Shown here: in pieces, positions 47,159-55,729 of the stretch
Numbering within the stretch: position 1 is the stretch's first letter
Layout of the letters: each line of letters opens with the position of its first letter
NCBI RefSeq assembly: GCF_900590755.1
Contig: NZ_UUOC01000010.1
Coordinates: forward strand, 178,755-242,754
Length of the DNA: 64,000 bases
Origin: Pseudomonas viridiflava
GTDB taxonomy: Bacteria; Pseudomonadota; Gammaproteobacteria; Pseudomonadales; Pseudomonadaceae
Direction: 5' to 3'
Notes under the pieces: model-generated
The model's input: the letters and a program-made list of their open reading frames with translations, nothing else
Told to the model about the DNA's origin: nothing
Databases searched by the model: none
Translations under genes and position numbers: made by a program

Positions 47159-47190
47159 AAAAACCCGGACCTTGTGTTCGGGTTTTTTTA
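47159..47190 (+). terminator. Intrinsic terminator of aapJQMP
   Basis: AACCCGGAC and GTTCGGGTT form a stem with one G-U pair around a short loop, followed by a run of T (47184-47190). Confidence 0.88.
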
Positions 47191-47223
47191 TGGGTGTCAG
47201 GGAGGCTGGAATTGGCCCTCAAC

Positions 47224-47315
47224 CTGTAGGAGCGAACTTGTTCGCGATGGGCCTGAGACTCGATACATCTCCTGCGGTTGAAATGATGCTTTCGCGAGCA
47301 AGCTCGCTCCCACGG
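47224..47315. repeat. REP pair (CTGTAGGAGCGAACTTGTTC / GAGCAAGCTCGCTCCCACGG)
   Basis: Inverted arms of the GAGC-AAGCTCGC family with several mismatches, following the aap terminator. Confidence 0.8.
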
Positions 47316-47325
47316 GTTTTGTGAG

Positions 47326-47535
47326 GCCTGTTGGAGCCGGGCTTGCCCGCGAAGAACGATGACGCGGTTTGTCTGATACACCTCGTCGACTGATTCGCGG
47401 GCAAGCCTCGCTCCAACAAGGATCAATTGAGCCTGTTGGAGCCGGGCTTGCCCGCGAAGAACGATGACGCGGTTTGTCTGATACACCTCGTCGACTGATT
47501 CGCGGGCAAGCCTCGCTCCAACAAGGATCAATTGA
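47326..47535. repeat. Exact 105-bp tandem duplication of a REP pair
   Basis: Units 47326-47430 and 47431-47535 are identical base for base. Each holds a TTGGAGCCGGGCTTGCCCGC arm, a spacer, a closing GCGGGCAAGCCTCGCTCCAA arm and the linker AAGGATCAATTGA. A third unit seems to begin (CCTGTT at 47537) but stops at once. Confidence 0.95.
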
Positions 47536-47640
47536 ACCTGTTCAATGCCCCCCGAAACTTGTATTCGCTGACGTTCTGCAACACGATGTTGCCCTTTCGC
47601 GCTTTGCGCAGTTTCACCTTCCTGCCCCCACGAGAATGCA

Positions 47641-48867
47641 ATGACGACCAAGGCGCCAGCGGCGAGTACGACCCCGCAACACTCATCTTCTGTCCTTAAT
47701 CGCCCATGGCTGTTGCTGCTCGGGCTGGTGCTTGTGGCGCTGAATCTGCGTCCGGCGCTGGCAAGCATGGCGCCGTTGCTGGGTTATGTTTCCGACAGCC
47801 TGGGGCTTTCATCGGCTACGGCGGGTTTGCTGACGACCTTGCCGGTGCTCTGCCTGGGCTTGTTCGCTCCATTGGCGCCTCGGATGGCGCGGCGGTTTGG
47901 CAGTGAGCAAGTGGTCTTCGGGGTTTTGTTCGCCTTGGCGGCAGGCATCGTCTTGCGCAGTTTTTTTGGCGAGGCCGGTCTGTTCGCTGGCAGCATTCTG
48001 GCCGGGGCAAGTATTGGTGTGATCGGCGTGCTGCTGCCGGGTATCGTCAAGCGCGACTTCCCGAAACAGGCCGGCACCATGACCGGCGTCTACACCATGG
48101 CGTTGTGTCTGGGTGCCGCAGTAGCGGCGGGTTCTACTGTGCCCATCACCCATCATTTCAATGACAGCTGGGCCGTAGGTCTGAGCTTCTGGGCAATCCC
48201 GGCATTGCTGGCCGCCTTGATCTGGTGGCCGCAGGCGCGGCAAAAACACGGTATGCATAAGGTCGCGTACCGCGTGCGGGGTTTGTTGCGTGATCCGGTG
48301 GCCTGGCAGGTGACCTTGTACATGGGCCTGCAATCCTCTCTGGCCTATGTGGTGTTCGGCTGGTTGCCGTCGGTGTTGATGGGCCGGGGCCTGGATCCGA
48401 CGGACGCGGGTTTGGTGTTGTCCGGTTCGATCCTGGTGCAACTGATCAGCGCCTTGAGCGCCCCTTGGCTCGCGACTCGTGGCAAGGATCAGCGCCTGGG
48501 CGTGGTGGTGTCGATGTCCATGACCCTGATCGGGCTGTTCGGCTGTCTGTATGCGCCGGTCGGTGGGATGTGGGCCTGGGCGGTTGTGCTGGGGTTGGGG
48601 CAGGGCGCCGCGTTCAGCATCGCGCTGACCCTGATCGTGCTGCGCTCGCGTGATTCTCACGTGGCGTCCAACCTGTCGGGCATGGCCCAGGGCATCGGCT
48701 ACACCATCGCGTCCATCGGGCCGTTTGCCGTGGGTGTTGTGCATGATGTCACGGGCAGTTGGGACTCCATCGGCTGGATCTTCGCGGTGCTTGGCATAGC
48801 CGCCACTGTCGCGGGCCTGGGTGCCGGGCGCGCCCTTTATGTGCAGGTCAGCAGCGAAAAAATCTGA
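47641..48867 (+). CDS. MFS transporter of the CynX/NimT family
   Basis: A 408-residue inner-membrane protein with twelve predicted helices in the MFS pattern. Motifs are LNLRPALASMAPLLG in helix 1, the loop LFAPLAPRMARRFGSEQVVFG between helices 2 and 3, and a second-half YMGLQSSLAYVVFGWLPSVLM. It belongs to the cyanate/2-nitroimidazole transporter group (CynX, NimT/YeaN), whose substrates are poorly known. It starts at ATG 47641 with a weak GAGAA ribosome site. No regulator or enzyme partner adjoins it. Confidence 0.9.
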   Translation: MTTKAPAASTTPQHSSSVLNRPWLLLLGLVLVALNLRPALASMAPLLGYVSDSLGLSSATAGLLTTLPVLCLGLFAPLAPRMARRFGSEQVVFGVLFALAAGIVLRSFFGEAGLFAGSILAGASIGVIGVLLPGIVKRDFPKQAGTMTGVYTMALCLGAAVAAGSTVPITHHFNDSWAVGLSFWAIPALLAALIWWPQARQKHGMHKVAYRVRGLLRDPVAWQVTLYMGLQSSLAYVVFGWLPSVLMGRGLDPTDAGLVLSGSILVQLISALSAPWLATRGKDQRLGVVVSMSMTLIGLFGCLYAPVGGMWAWAVVLGLGQGAAFSIALTLIVLRSRDSHVASNLSGMAQGIGYTIASIGPFAVGVVHDVTGSWDSIGWIFAVLGIAATVAGLGAGRALYVQVSSEKI

Positions 48868-48957
48868 GTCGCGGTATTTACGTGGCGAATGCCCATGGCA
48901 AAGCGCCGTAATGGCGCTTATCGTGCAGGCACCTTTTGCCCCAATGGACGTGCATGC

Positions 48958-49443
48958 ATGAGCGACGAAGACAAACGCCTGATCAATAACGCCCTGATTA
49001 CCCGATTTTACGAAGCGTTCAATCGTCTCGATGCTGAGGCCATGGCCGCCTGCTACGCCGATGACGTGGTGTTCAGCGACCCGGTGTTTGGCGAGCTGCG
49101 TGGTAAACAGGCCAGCGACATGTGGCGCATGCTCACCTCCCGGGCCAAGGATTTCTCCCTGACGTTCGACAGCGTGCGCGCTGATGAGCGGACCGGCGCC
49201 GCGCACTGGGTCGCGACCTACCTGTTCAGCAAGACTGGCAATACGGTGATCAACGACATTCAGGCGCGTTTCGTGTTCAAGGACGGCAAGATCAGCGAAC
49301 ATCATGACCAGTTCGACCTGTGGCGCTGGTCCCGTCAGGCATTGGGTGTCAAAGGCGTGCTGCTGGGTTGGACGCCTTTCGTACAGAACGCCATCCGGTC
49401 CCAGGCGCAACAAGGCCTCAAGGCGTTTCAAGCCGGGCGCTGA
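48958..49443 (+). CDS. NTF2-like / SnoaL-like protein
   Basis: A 161-residue cytoplasmic protein with an NTF2-like fold. The pattern is RFYEAFNRLDAEAMAACYADDVVFSDPVFGELRG, then VATYLFSKTGNTVINDIQARFVFKDGKISEHHDQFDLWRW. The start at ATG 48958 (MSDEDKRLINN) is chosen because the upstream in-frame codons do not look conserved. It ends in a helical tail with Lys/Arg. Family members serve as ketosteroid isomerase-like enzymes or ligand-binding proteins; the role here is unknown. It may be cotranscribed with the MFS gene. Confidence 0.82.
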   Translation: MSDEDKRLINNALITRFYEAFNRLDAEAMAACYADDVVFSDPVFGELRGKQASDMWRMLTSRAKDFSLTFDSVRADERTGAAHWVATYLFSKTGNTVINDIQARFVFKDGKISEHHDQFDLWRWSRQALGVKGVLLGWTPFVQNAIRSQAQQGLKAFQAGR

Positions 49444-49488
49444 GCCTCTGCTAGAATCCGCACTTTCACGTCAACCTGATCTGCTGTC

Positions 49489-49800
49489 ATGCCTGAAGCC
49501 GTGCCCCCATCCGTCAACGAAGCCCCCGAACCAGCGGTCCGCAAACCCTGGTTCGTGTACTTGGTGCGCGCGGAAAACAACGCGTTGTATTGCGGCATCA
49601 GCGACGACCCCCAGCGCCGATTCACCGCCCACCAGAGCGGCAAAGGCGCACGCTTCTTCTATTCCAGCCCGGCCGTGGCGCTTGTGTATGTAGAAGAGTG
49701 CGTCAGCAAGGGCGAGGCGCTGCGGCAGGAGCGGTTGATCAAGAAGTTGAGGAAGAGCGCCAAGGAGGTTTTGGCGACGGGGTATTGCGGCAATCTTTGA
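49489..49800 (+). CDS. GIY-YIG nuclease family protein (YhbQ-like)
   Basis: A 103-residue protein with a UvrC-type GIY-YIG domain. The pattern is [20 protein letters not shown] (Y-V ... Y-x-G-I), an Arg in [17 protein letters not shown] and the Glu in [12 protein letters not shown]. The order Tyr, Tyr, Arg, Glu of the active site is visible. It is a stand-alone URI-domain protein as in E. coli YhbQ, whose cellular role is uncertain. The Pro/Ala-rich first 17 residues are extra. Confidence 0.9.
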   Translation: MPEAVPPSVNEAPEPAVRKPWFVYLVRAENNALYCGISDDPQRRFTAHQSGKGARFFYSSPAVALVYVEECVSKGEALRQERLIKKLRKSAKEVLATGYCGNL

Positions 49801-49808
49801 GATTTCAT

Positions 49809-49894
49809 CTGTAGGAGTGAGCTTGCTCGCGATAGCGGAGTGCGAGGCCCCATCATGTATCTGACGCACCGCGATCGCGAGCAAGCTCACTCAG
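49809..49894. repeat. REP pair (CTGTAGGAGTGAGCTTGCTC family)
   Basis: Inverted arms GTGAGCTTGCTCGCGAT and ATCGCGAGCAAGCTCAC. The closing arm lacks its final CCTACAG. Confidence 0.82.
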
Positions 49895-49923
49895 ATTTGC
49901 ATTCATTCAGACGCACCTGGGTT

Positions 49924-50008
49924 CTGTAGGAGTTGTCGGAGGTTACGACGGCGACGAATGCGGTTTGTCTGATGCACCGCGGTTCGCAGCCTTCGGCAGC
50001 TCCTACAG
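49924..50008. repeat. REP pair with one decayed arm
   Basis: The right arm matches TTCGCAGCCTTCGGCAGCTC. The left arm reads GTAGGAGTTGTCGGAGGTTA, with several changes, so the hairpin is weakened. Confidence 0.75.
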
Positions 50009-50118
50009 ACCCTGCGTTTCGATCAATCGCCGTGATGATCTGCCATCACAGTTGTCGGGTAGGCCCAGCGGTTTTTGCCAGTTAAGCTGTGGGCTTTCCC
50101 TCTGCCGGAAAGGCCAAC

Positions 50119-51051
50119 ATGACCGACATCATCCTGCACCACTACGCAACTTCGCTGTTCGCTGAAAAAGCCCGTCTTATGCTGGGTTTCAAAGGCCTGT
50201 CCTGGCGCTCGGTGAGCATCCCTTCGATCATGCCCAAACCCGATCTGACGGCGTTGACCGGCGGCTATCGGAAAACCCCGGTGTTGCAGATTGGGGCCGA
50301 TATCTACTGCGACACGGCATTGATGGCTCGCCGTCTGGAGCAGGAAAAAGCCTCGCCTGCGTTCTTCCCGCAAGGTCAGGAATTCACCGTTGCCAGCTTT
50401 GCTGCATGGGCGGACTCGGTGATGTTCATGCATGCGGTCAGCCTGGTGTTCCAGCCTGAGTCCCTGGCCGTGCGTTTCGCCAAGGTGCCGCCAGAAGCGG
50501 TGAAGGCTTTTGTTGCTGATCGTGCCGCGCTGTTTGGCGGCGGCAGCGCGACCCGTTTGCCCGTCGAGCAGGCCAAACACCAGTGGCCAACGCTGATGGC
50601 GCGCCTGGAGCTGCAACTGGAGCGCAACGGCGACTTCCTTTTCGGCGTGCCGTCGATTGCCGACTTCTCCGTCGCCCATACCCTGTGGTTCCTCAAGCAG
50701 ACCCCGGTGACCGCGCCGCTGGTGGACGACTATCCCGGTGTCTCGGCATGGCTGGGGCGTGTGTTGGGCTTCGGTCACGGGGCGCCCAGCGAATTGAGTT
50801 CTGCCGAGGCTGTGGAGATTGCAGCTCAGGCCACTCCGGCGGCGTTGCCCGATGAAGCGTTTGTTGACCCGAATGGCTTCAAGGCGGGTGATCAAGTGAC
50901 GATTGCGGCCATCGATTATGGCGTTGATCCGGTCGAAGGCGAGTTGGTGTTCAGCGGGCGTGAGGAATTGATTCTGCGTCGCGAAGACGCGCGGGCGGGT
51001 GTGGTGCATGTGCACTTTCCGCGGTTTGGGTTTCGGATTAGCAAGGTTTGA
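50119..51051 (+). CDS. Glutathione S-transferase family protein with extra C-terminal domain
   Basis: A 310-residue protein. Residues 1-80 are a thioredoxin-like GST N-domain (ILHHYATSLFAEKARLML with a Ser/Tyr start, and RKTPVLQIGADIYCDTALMA). Residues about 90-215 are the helical GST C-domain (GVPSIADFSVAHTLWFL). About 75 further residues (DPNGFKAGDQVTIAAIDYGVDPVEG ... FPRFGFRISKV) form a small beta domain not found in classical GSTs. The start is ATG 50119 rather than an in-frame codon 30 bp upstream. Substrate unknown. Confidence 0.85.
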   Translation: MTDIILHHYATSLFAEKARLMLGFKGLSWRSVSIPSIMPKPDLTALTGGYRKTPVLQIGADIYCDTALMARRLEQEKASPAFFPQGQEFTVASFAAWADSVMFMHAVSLVFQPESLAVRFAKVPPEAVKAFVADRAALFGGGSATRLPVEQAKHQWPTLMARLELQLERNGDFLFGVPSIADFSVAHTLWFLKQTPVTAPLVDDYPGVSAWLGRVLGFGHGAPSELSSAEAVEIAAQATPAALPDEAFVDPNGFKAGDQVTIAAIDYGVDPVEGELVFSGREELILRREDARAGVVHVHFPRFGFRISKV

Positions 51052-51061
51052 GGTGCAATTC

Positions 51062-51137
51062 CTGTAGGAGCTGCCGAAGGCTGCGAAAGCGGTTTATCTG
51101 ACATACCGCGATTCGCAGCCTGCGGCAGCTCCTATAG
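51062..51137. repeat. REP pair (GTAGGAGCTGCCGAAGGCTG family)
   Basis: Inverted arms between the convergent GST and glutaredoxin genes. The right arm ends CTATAG instead of CTACAG. Confidence 0.83.
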
Positions 51138-51143
51138 GTAGAG

Positions 51144-51494
51144 TTATTTCAACGCCGCAAGTATCGCCTCTTCGCTGAACCCGCGAATAATCGTGCCATT
51201 GACATCAATCAACGGAATGCCGCGCCCACCCAGGGCCTCATAGGCTTTGCGGCCTTCCGCTGATTTCTCGATGTCGTATTCCTTGTACGGAATGCCTTTA
51301 CTGTCGAGAAAACGCCGGGTCTGTTTGCAGTAACCGCACCAGTCGGTGGCGTACATCACCACGCGGGCTTGTGCCTGAGTTTGTGCGGGGATTGCATCGG
51401 CCGGGTTGAAGAAGTGCTCGATCTTGCCCCAGTTCTGGTAAACCACCACAACCAGCATGATCAGCACGAATTTCTTCAAGGTGCGTATCAACAT
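51144..51494 (-). CDS. Membrane-anchored glutaredoxin family protein
   Basis: A 116-residue protein. An N-terminal membrane helix (about residues 8-22, FVLIMLVVVVYQNW) tethers a glutaredoxin domain with the CGYC active site in YATDWCGYCKQTRRFLD near residue 53, and GIPLIDVNGTIIRGF with the cis-Pro. Length and the helix differ from soluble Grx1. Whether the domain faces the periplasm or cytoplasm is not clear from the sequence; the positive Lys/Arg residues at the very N-terminus would place the domain outside. It is 10 bp after yejK. Confidence 0.88.
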   Translation of the reverse strand: MLIRTLKKFVLIMLVVVVYQNWGKIEHFFNPADAIPAQTQAQARVVMYATDWCGYCKQTRRFLDSKGIPYKEYDIEKSAEGRKAYEALGGRGIPLIDVNGTIIRGFSEEAILAALK

Positions 51495-51504
51495 GAACGT
51501 GCCC

Positions 51505-52506
51505 TCAGCGACGTTTGAGCTGATCGGTGAGCTGGGTCGGCAAGCCCTTGATGATCAGGGTGCCGGCGGCTTCGTCGTATTCGATCTTGTCGCCCAGCAG
51601 ATGCGCTTCAAAGCTGATCGACAGGCCTTCGGCGCGGCCGGTGAATCGGCGGAACTGGTTGAGGGTGCGCTTATCCGCCGGGATCTCCGGCGAGAGGCCG
51701 TAATCCTTGTTGCGGATGTGATCGTAGAACGCGCGCGGGCGTTCTTCGTCGATCAGGCCGGACAATTCTTCCAGGCCCATGGGTTCGCCCATTTTGCTCT
51801 GGCTGCTGGCGTAATCCACCAGGGTCTTGGTCTTCTCCCGGGCGGAATCTTCCGGCAGGTCTTCGCTTTCGACGAAGTCACTGAACGCCTTGAGCAGGGT
51901 GCGGGTTTCGCCGGGGCCGTCGACGCCTTCCTGGCAGCCGATGAAGTCGCGGAAGTATTCGGAAACCTTTTTACCGTTCTTGCCTTTGATGAACGAGATG
52001 TACTGCTTGGACGTCTTGTTGTTCTGCCATTCGGAGACGTTGATCCGCGCTGCCAGGTGAAGCTGACCGAGGTCCAGATGGCGCGACGGTGTGACGTCCA
52101 GGGTTTCGCTGACTGCCACGCCTTCGCTGTGGTGCAGCAGAGCGATGGCCAGGTAATCGGTCATGCCTTGTTGGTAGTGGGCGAACAGCACGTGACCGCC
52201 AACCGACAGATTGGATTCTTCCATCAGCTTTTGCAGGTGTTCCACCGCAATGCGGCTGAAGGCGGTGAAATCCTTGCCGCCATCCATGTATTCCTTCAGC
52301 CAGCCGCTGAATGGATGCGCGCCGGACTCGGCATGGAAGAAGCCCCAGGCTTTGCCCTGTTTGGCGTTATAGCTCTCGTTGAGGTCCGCCAGCATGTTCT
52401 CGATGGCTTGGGATTCGGCGAGTTCAGAGTCGCGTGCGTGCAGGACAGCTGGCGTACCGTCGGGTTTCTTGTCGATCAGGTGGACGATGCAATGACGGAT
52501 CGGCAT
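51505..52506 (-). CDS. yejK: Nucleoid-associated protein YejK (NdpA)
   Basis: A 333-residue nucleoid-associated protein of the YejK/NdpA family. The start ATG 52506 ([17 protein letters not shown]) is standard; in-frame codons further upstream are discarded. Motifs are [38 protein letters not shown] and [18 protein letters not shown]. Its detailed function is uncertain, although E. coli YejK affects topoisomerase activity. It has an HU gene divergently next to it, a suggestive pairing. Confidence 0.93.
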   Translation of the reverse strand: MPIRHCIVHLIDKKPDGTPAVLHARDSELAESQAIENMLADLNESYNAKQGKAWGFFHAESGAHPFSGWLKEYMDGGKDFTAFSRIAVEHLQKLMEESNLSVGGHVLFAHYQQGMTDYLAIALLHHSEGVAVSETLDVTPSRHLDLGQLHLAARINVSEWQNNKTSKQYISFIKGKNGKKVSEYFRDFIGCQEGVDGPGETRTLLKAFSDFVESEDLPEDSAREKTKTLVDYASSQSKMGEPMGLEELSGLIDEERPRAFYDHIRNKDYGLSPEIPADKRTLNQFRRFTGRAEGLSISFEAHLLGDKIEYDEAAGTLIIKGLPTQLTDQLKRR

Positions 52507-52912
52507 GGAGTTCTCGGCTGGTTGTGAGCGGAATACAGGTCGAGCAGCGCGGCTCGTTTTGACGGCGGCCAGTGTAGCGCACACGAGCCTCAAACGCCCC
52601 TGAGACCCTTGGTTTTAGCTCTTGTGGTGGTATTGGAGTATGTTTTTTCGGCAGATTGAGGATAAACCTGTCCAAACGGGTAGGTTAGTGCGGATATTTG
52701 CTCGGCTCTGTGCTAGTTTTGCCCGGTCTTGCGCAGCATAGCGCTCCAGGCACCGCAGTTTGTGTGCTTTCGGGCCGAACCATTGCCCGCTTTGAGCATC
52801 TACAGTTCGCGATTAATCGTGGCTGCTATTGGAGGGTCAGGTTCATCGCCTGGCCCCCGGCCGATGCTGCACTCTGCAATCCAAATGAATTTGATAGGGA
52901 AGGAACACCACC
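52507..52912. other. Divergent promoter region of yejK and the HU gene
   Basis: 406 bp without a convincing gene. An inverted word CAGG-TTCATCG-CCTG lies near 52839-52853. An AAGGA ribosome site precedes the HU ATG. No unequivocal -35/-10 pair was found by eye. Confidence 0.4.
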
Positions 52913-53194
52913 ATGGCTCTGACTAAAGACCAATTGATCGCCGATATCGCAGAAGCTATCGACGCGCCAAAAACCACCGCGCGTAATGCTCTTGAGCAAT
53001 TGGGCCAAATTGTTGCCGACCAACTGGAAAACGGCGTTGAAATCACTCTGCCGGGCATCGGCAAACTGAAAGTAGCCGAGCGTCCAGCTCGCACTGGCCG
53101 CAACCCTTCGACTGGCGCTGCCATCGAAATCGCTGCCAAGAAAGTTATCAAGTTCGTACCAGCTAAAGTGCTGAGCGACTCGATCAACAAGTAA
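52913..53194 (+). CDS. HU family DNA-binding protein
   Basis: A 93-residue histone-like protein. It opens MALTKDQLIADIAEAID, carries the DNA-arm segment RPARTGRNPSTGAAIEIAAKK with the intercalating Pro in RNPSTG, and ends VKFVPAKV-type IKFVPAKVLSDSINK. It belongs to the HupA/HupN-type paralogues in Pseudomonas; which one cannot be decided here. It is followed by a strong terminator and is a likely highly expressed single-gene unit. Confidence 0.95.
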   Translation: MALTKDQLIADIAEAIDAPKTTARNALEQLGQIVADQLENGVEITLPGIGKLKVAERPARTGRNPSTGAAIEIAAKKVIKFVPAKVLSDSINK

Positions 53195-53210
53195 GCTCAC
53201 GCTTGCTGTG

Positions 53211-53248
53211 AAAAAGCCGTGCGCCGGTCAACCGGGCACGGTTTTTTT
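53211..53248 (+). terminator. Intrinsic terminator of the HU gene
   Basis: AAAAAGCCGTGC pairs with GCACGGTTTTTTT, with an inner CCGG-TCAA-CCGG continuation, giving a long GC-rich stem and U-run about 16 bp after the stop. Confidence 0.92.
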
Positions 53249-53271
53249 GTGCCTGTTCGCTTAGCTCCGTC

Positions 53272-53362
53272 CTGTTGGAGCGAGGCTTGCCCGCGAATCA
53301 GACGACTCGGTGCAATAGGCAAACCGCGTCATCGTTCTTCGCGGGCAAGCCTCGCTCCAACG
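53272..53362. repeat. REP pair (TTGGAGCGAGGCTTGCCCGC family)
   Basis: Nearly perfect inverted arms CTGTTGGAGCGAGGCTTGCC and GGCAAGCCTCGCTCCAACG between the convergent HU and rlmF genes. Confidence 0.88.
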
Positions 53363-53372
53363 GGGGCTGGGC

Positions 53373-54389
53373 TTACACCCACCGCTCCGCCCGCCAAGCC
53401 TCTTGCTTCGCTTTGTCATGAAAGGTCCAGGCCACAAACCGGCTTTGCTTTTGCCCTTGGCCCATCTCGACGATGCGGGTTTCTACTGCACCGACCTTCT
53501 TCAGCGTGCTTTGAATCAATGGCAGGTTCGACGCCTTCGACACCAGCGTGCTGAACCACAGCACTTGCCGGCCCAGCTGAGTGCTTTCCTTGATCAATTG
53601 CGTCACGAAGCCGATTTCGCCGCCCTCACACCACAATTCCTGAGATTGCCCGCCGAAATTCAGCACCGGCAGCTTGCGCTTCGGATCGGCCTTGCCCAGA
53701 GCACGCCATTTACGCTGGCTGCCTCGTTGGGCCTCCTCCAGGGACGAGTGGAACGGCGGGTTGCAAAGGCTGACGTCAAAACGCTCATCGCTGTTCAGCA
53801 AGTCCAGCAGGATCTGCTTACGGTTGCCTTGCTGACGCAGGATGATGGCTTTGTTCAGTTTGTTGGACTTGATGATCGCCGTGGCGGCGGCAATGGCGGT
53901 GGGGTCGATGTCTGAACCCAGGAATTGCCAGCCGTAGTCGCTGTGCCCGATCAGCGGGTAGACGCAGTTGGCGCCGGTGCCGACGTCCAGCGCCTTGATC
54001 GCAGCCCCACGCGGGATCACGCCCTCATTGCCCTCGGCCAGCAGGTCGGCCAGAAAGTGCAGGTAATCGGCCCGGCCCGGAATCGGCGGGCACAGGTAGT
54101 CAGCCGGAATGTCCCAATGCGCGATGCCGTAGAACGACTTCAGCAACGCCCGGTTGAACACCCGCACGGCAGAAGGGTTGGCGAAGTCGATGCTTTCCTT
54201 GCCATACGGATTGGTGATCAGAAACTGACCCAACTCCGGGCTGCTCTTGATCAGCTTGGGAAAATCGTAATGCCCCTGATGGCGATTGCGCGGGTGCAGG
54301 GTGGCTTTTTCCTTCGGCTCGGCTCTCGGCGCTTTGGTTTTCGTCGGGAGCTTTTTGCCGGATGCGGCCGGTTGTTTCGGAATAGTCAT
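53373..54389 (-). CDS. rlmF: 23S rRNA (adenine1618-N6)-methyltransferase RlmF
   Basis: A 338-residue SAM-dependent methyltransferase that modifies A1618 of 23S rRNA. The N-terminal 30 residues are a Lys-rich tail. The Rossmann SAM site is [15 protein letters not shown], and the catalytic motif is [10 protein letters not shown] (NPPF, as in N6-adenine methyltransferases). The [14 protein letters not shown] and [21 protein letters not shown] segments are family signatures. Length is typical. Confidence 0.93.
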   Translation of the reverse strand: MTIPKQPAASGKKLPTKTKAPRAEPKEKATLHPRNRHQGHYDFPKLIKSSPELGQFLITNPYGKESIDFANPSAVRVFNRALLKSFYGIAHWDIPADYLCPPIPGRADYLHFLADLLAEGNEGVIPRGAAIKALDVGTGANCVYPLIGHSDYGWQFLGSDIDPTAIAAATAIIKSNKLNKAIILRQQGNRKQILLDLLNSDERFDVSLCNPPFHSSLEEAQRGSQRKWRALGKADPKRKLPVLNFGGQSQELWCEGGEIGFVTQLIKESTQLGRQVLWFSTLVSKASNLPLIQSTLKKVGAVETRIVEMGQGQKQSRFVAWTFHDKAKQEAWRAERWV

Positions 54390-54458
54390 GGTTGCGTCGG
54401 GTCAGCGTCGGGGCTTGAGTGGCGGGCATTGTCACACAGCTGACCGTTGGTGAGGCAA

Positions 54459-55358
54459 TCAGATGTTTGGCCCCAAGCCGCGGCGTATTGAGTCTCGCCT
54501 AAACAATCTTTCATGTGGAAGGTTTAGTGAACCGCGAACTGACCAATTATCTGATGAATATGATGGGCTACCCCCCTGATTAGATGAAGAGTCACTACTG
54601 ATCGACCACTGATGGTTACTACCACGCGGAGTTGAACGGGCGGACGTGGGGCTTGGACTAGGCGGCCGCGAGCTTGGAGGCGATGAATTTACGCCAGAAC
54701 GAACCCAAAGGTTTGGGTTTGGAGCGTTTTCTGTACGCCTCCCAGGCATTGGCAATGGCGGGTGGTTGACATCCCTGGGCGCAGGGCCTCTTGGAAGTCG
54801 TGAACTCCAGGGGGCGAATCTTGCTACAGCCACCACTAAACCAGCAACCAATAAACTCCCCCCGGCGATTAGTAAGTTTTTTTTTGTACTGTCATCCTTT
54901 ACAAAGAAGCTTGCAGTCAAACTATCAGCACCGGCAACGGCGCTTACCGCTGCAACGCCGTATATCGCCAGAGACAACAGGCTAAAAGCAAAATGCCCAG
55001 TCGGGTCAGTGTGATTAATCGGATCACCCACACAATAGGCATAAGCATTCAGCCCACCACTACCAAACGGGCTAAAACTGTCCGGGCTGTGGAAGCGCCT
55101 TAATACGGGGTTGTACGCTCGATACCCATTGCCCAGCAGATACCAACCCGTATCCGGTTCTCGGTATTCACCGTTGAACGCCACTGATGCGGCTGGATTT
55201 AGTTCGGCCGAGCGCTGGCCATAGGCGCTGTAACGAACCTTGTTCAAGTCAGTGTTGTTGAGTTCAGCCAGAACGGAGTTGTGTTGACTGGCAGCCAGCA
55301 AAATAGTGGTTTGGTCAGCACGCTGCCGACCTTTTTGGGCTTCTTCATCAGATGGCAC
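54459..55358 (-). CDS. Stand-alone RHS repeat-associated core domain protein
   Basis: A 299-residue protein starting at GTG 55358 with AGAGGA 6 nt upstream. Residues about 15-125 are an RHS core (KVRYSAYGQRSAEL, GEYREPDTGWYLLGNGYRAYNPVLRRFHSPDSF split by short loops, and AYCVGDPINHTDPTGH, the core-terminal signature). After this, two hydrophobic segments (about 120-142 and 160-185) and a Ser/Pro-rich basic tail (about 205-299) follow. The order matches the variable toxin-tip part of RHS proteins, but most of the RHS cage is missing. Pseudomonas genomes carry many such orphan cores. No immunity gene could be recognised beside it. The tail function is unknown. Confidence 0.75.
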   Translation of the reverse strand: MPSDEEAQKGRQRADQTTILLAASQHNSVLAELNNTDLNKVRYSAYGQRSAELNPAASVAFNGEYREPDTGWYLLGNGYRAYNPVLRRFHSPDSFSPFGSGGLNAYAYCVGDPINHTDPTGHFAFSLLSLAIYGVAAVSAVAGADSLTASFFVKDDSTKKNLLIAGGSLLVAGLVVAVARFAPWSSRLPRGPAPRDVNHPPLPMPGRRTENAPNPNLWVRSGVNSSPPSSRPPSPSPTSARSTPRGSNHQWSISSDSSSNQGGSPSYSSDNWSVRGSLNLPHERLFRRDSIRRGLGPNI

Positions 55359-55522
55359 CTCGTATCCTCTATCGCTTCAGGTATCAGGCGGCAGTCAATA
55401 CAAGGGGCTGCTGGGAAGAGAATACGCTGGGTGGGGGACTGGCAGTACTAGCAGAAATACTAGGTTTTTGGGTTGTTTCGGTATGACCGCTAGGTTCGGT
55501 TCTGCTCATGCGAACGCAGTCA

Positions 55523-55614
55523 CTGTAGGAGTGAGCTTGCTCGCGATAGCGGTGTGCCAGACATCCAAAAATTCGGATGACAAACCGCTATCGCGAGCAA
55601 GCTCACTCCTACAG
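55523..55614. repeat. REP pair (CTGTAGGAGTGAGCTTGCTC family)
   Basis: Perfect or nearly perfect inverted arms CTGTAGGAGTGAGCTTGCTC and GAGCAAGCTCACTCCTACAG, with the inner ATAGCGG / CCGCTAT also paired, giving a long stem. Confidence 0.9.
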
Positions 55615-55692
55615 TGCCGGGCTCTGCTGCGCGCCAGTGGATCGTCAGAGACGCCCGCTGGGTAGATGCGTTCCCACACCGGGCGTTGTCGT

Positions 55693-55719
55693 CAGCCAGC
55701 CTGAGTCTCAGGCTGGCTG
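55693..55719. terminator. 13-bp perfect hairpin after valS
   Basis: CAGCCAGCCTGAG and CTCAGGCTGGCTG flank a single T, 11 bp downstream of the valS stop. No T-run follows on the minus strand, so this may be a partial terminator or an mRNA 3'-end stabiliser. Confidence 0.6.
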
Positions 55720-55729
55720 CTTGTTTCAC

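Noticed and set aside
53373..55358. Toxin-immunity pair formed by the RHS protein and the next gene
   Set aside because: The next gene downstream is the housekeeping methyltransferase rlmF and the gap between them is under 70 bp, so no immunity gene is present on that side.
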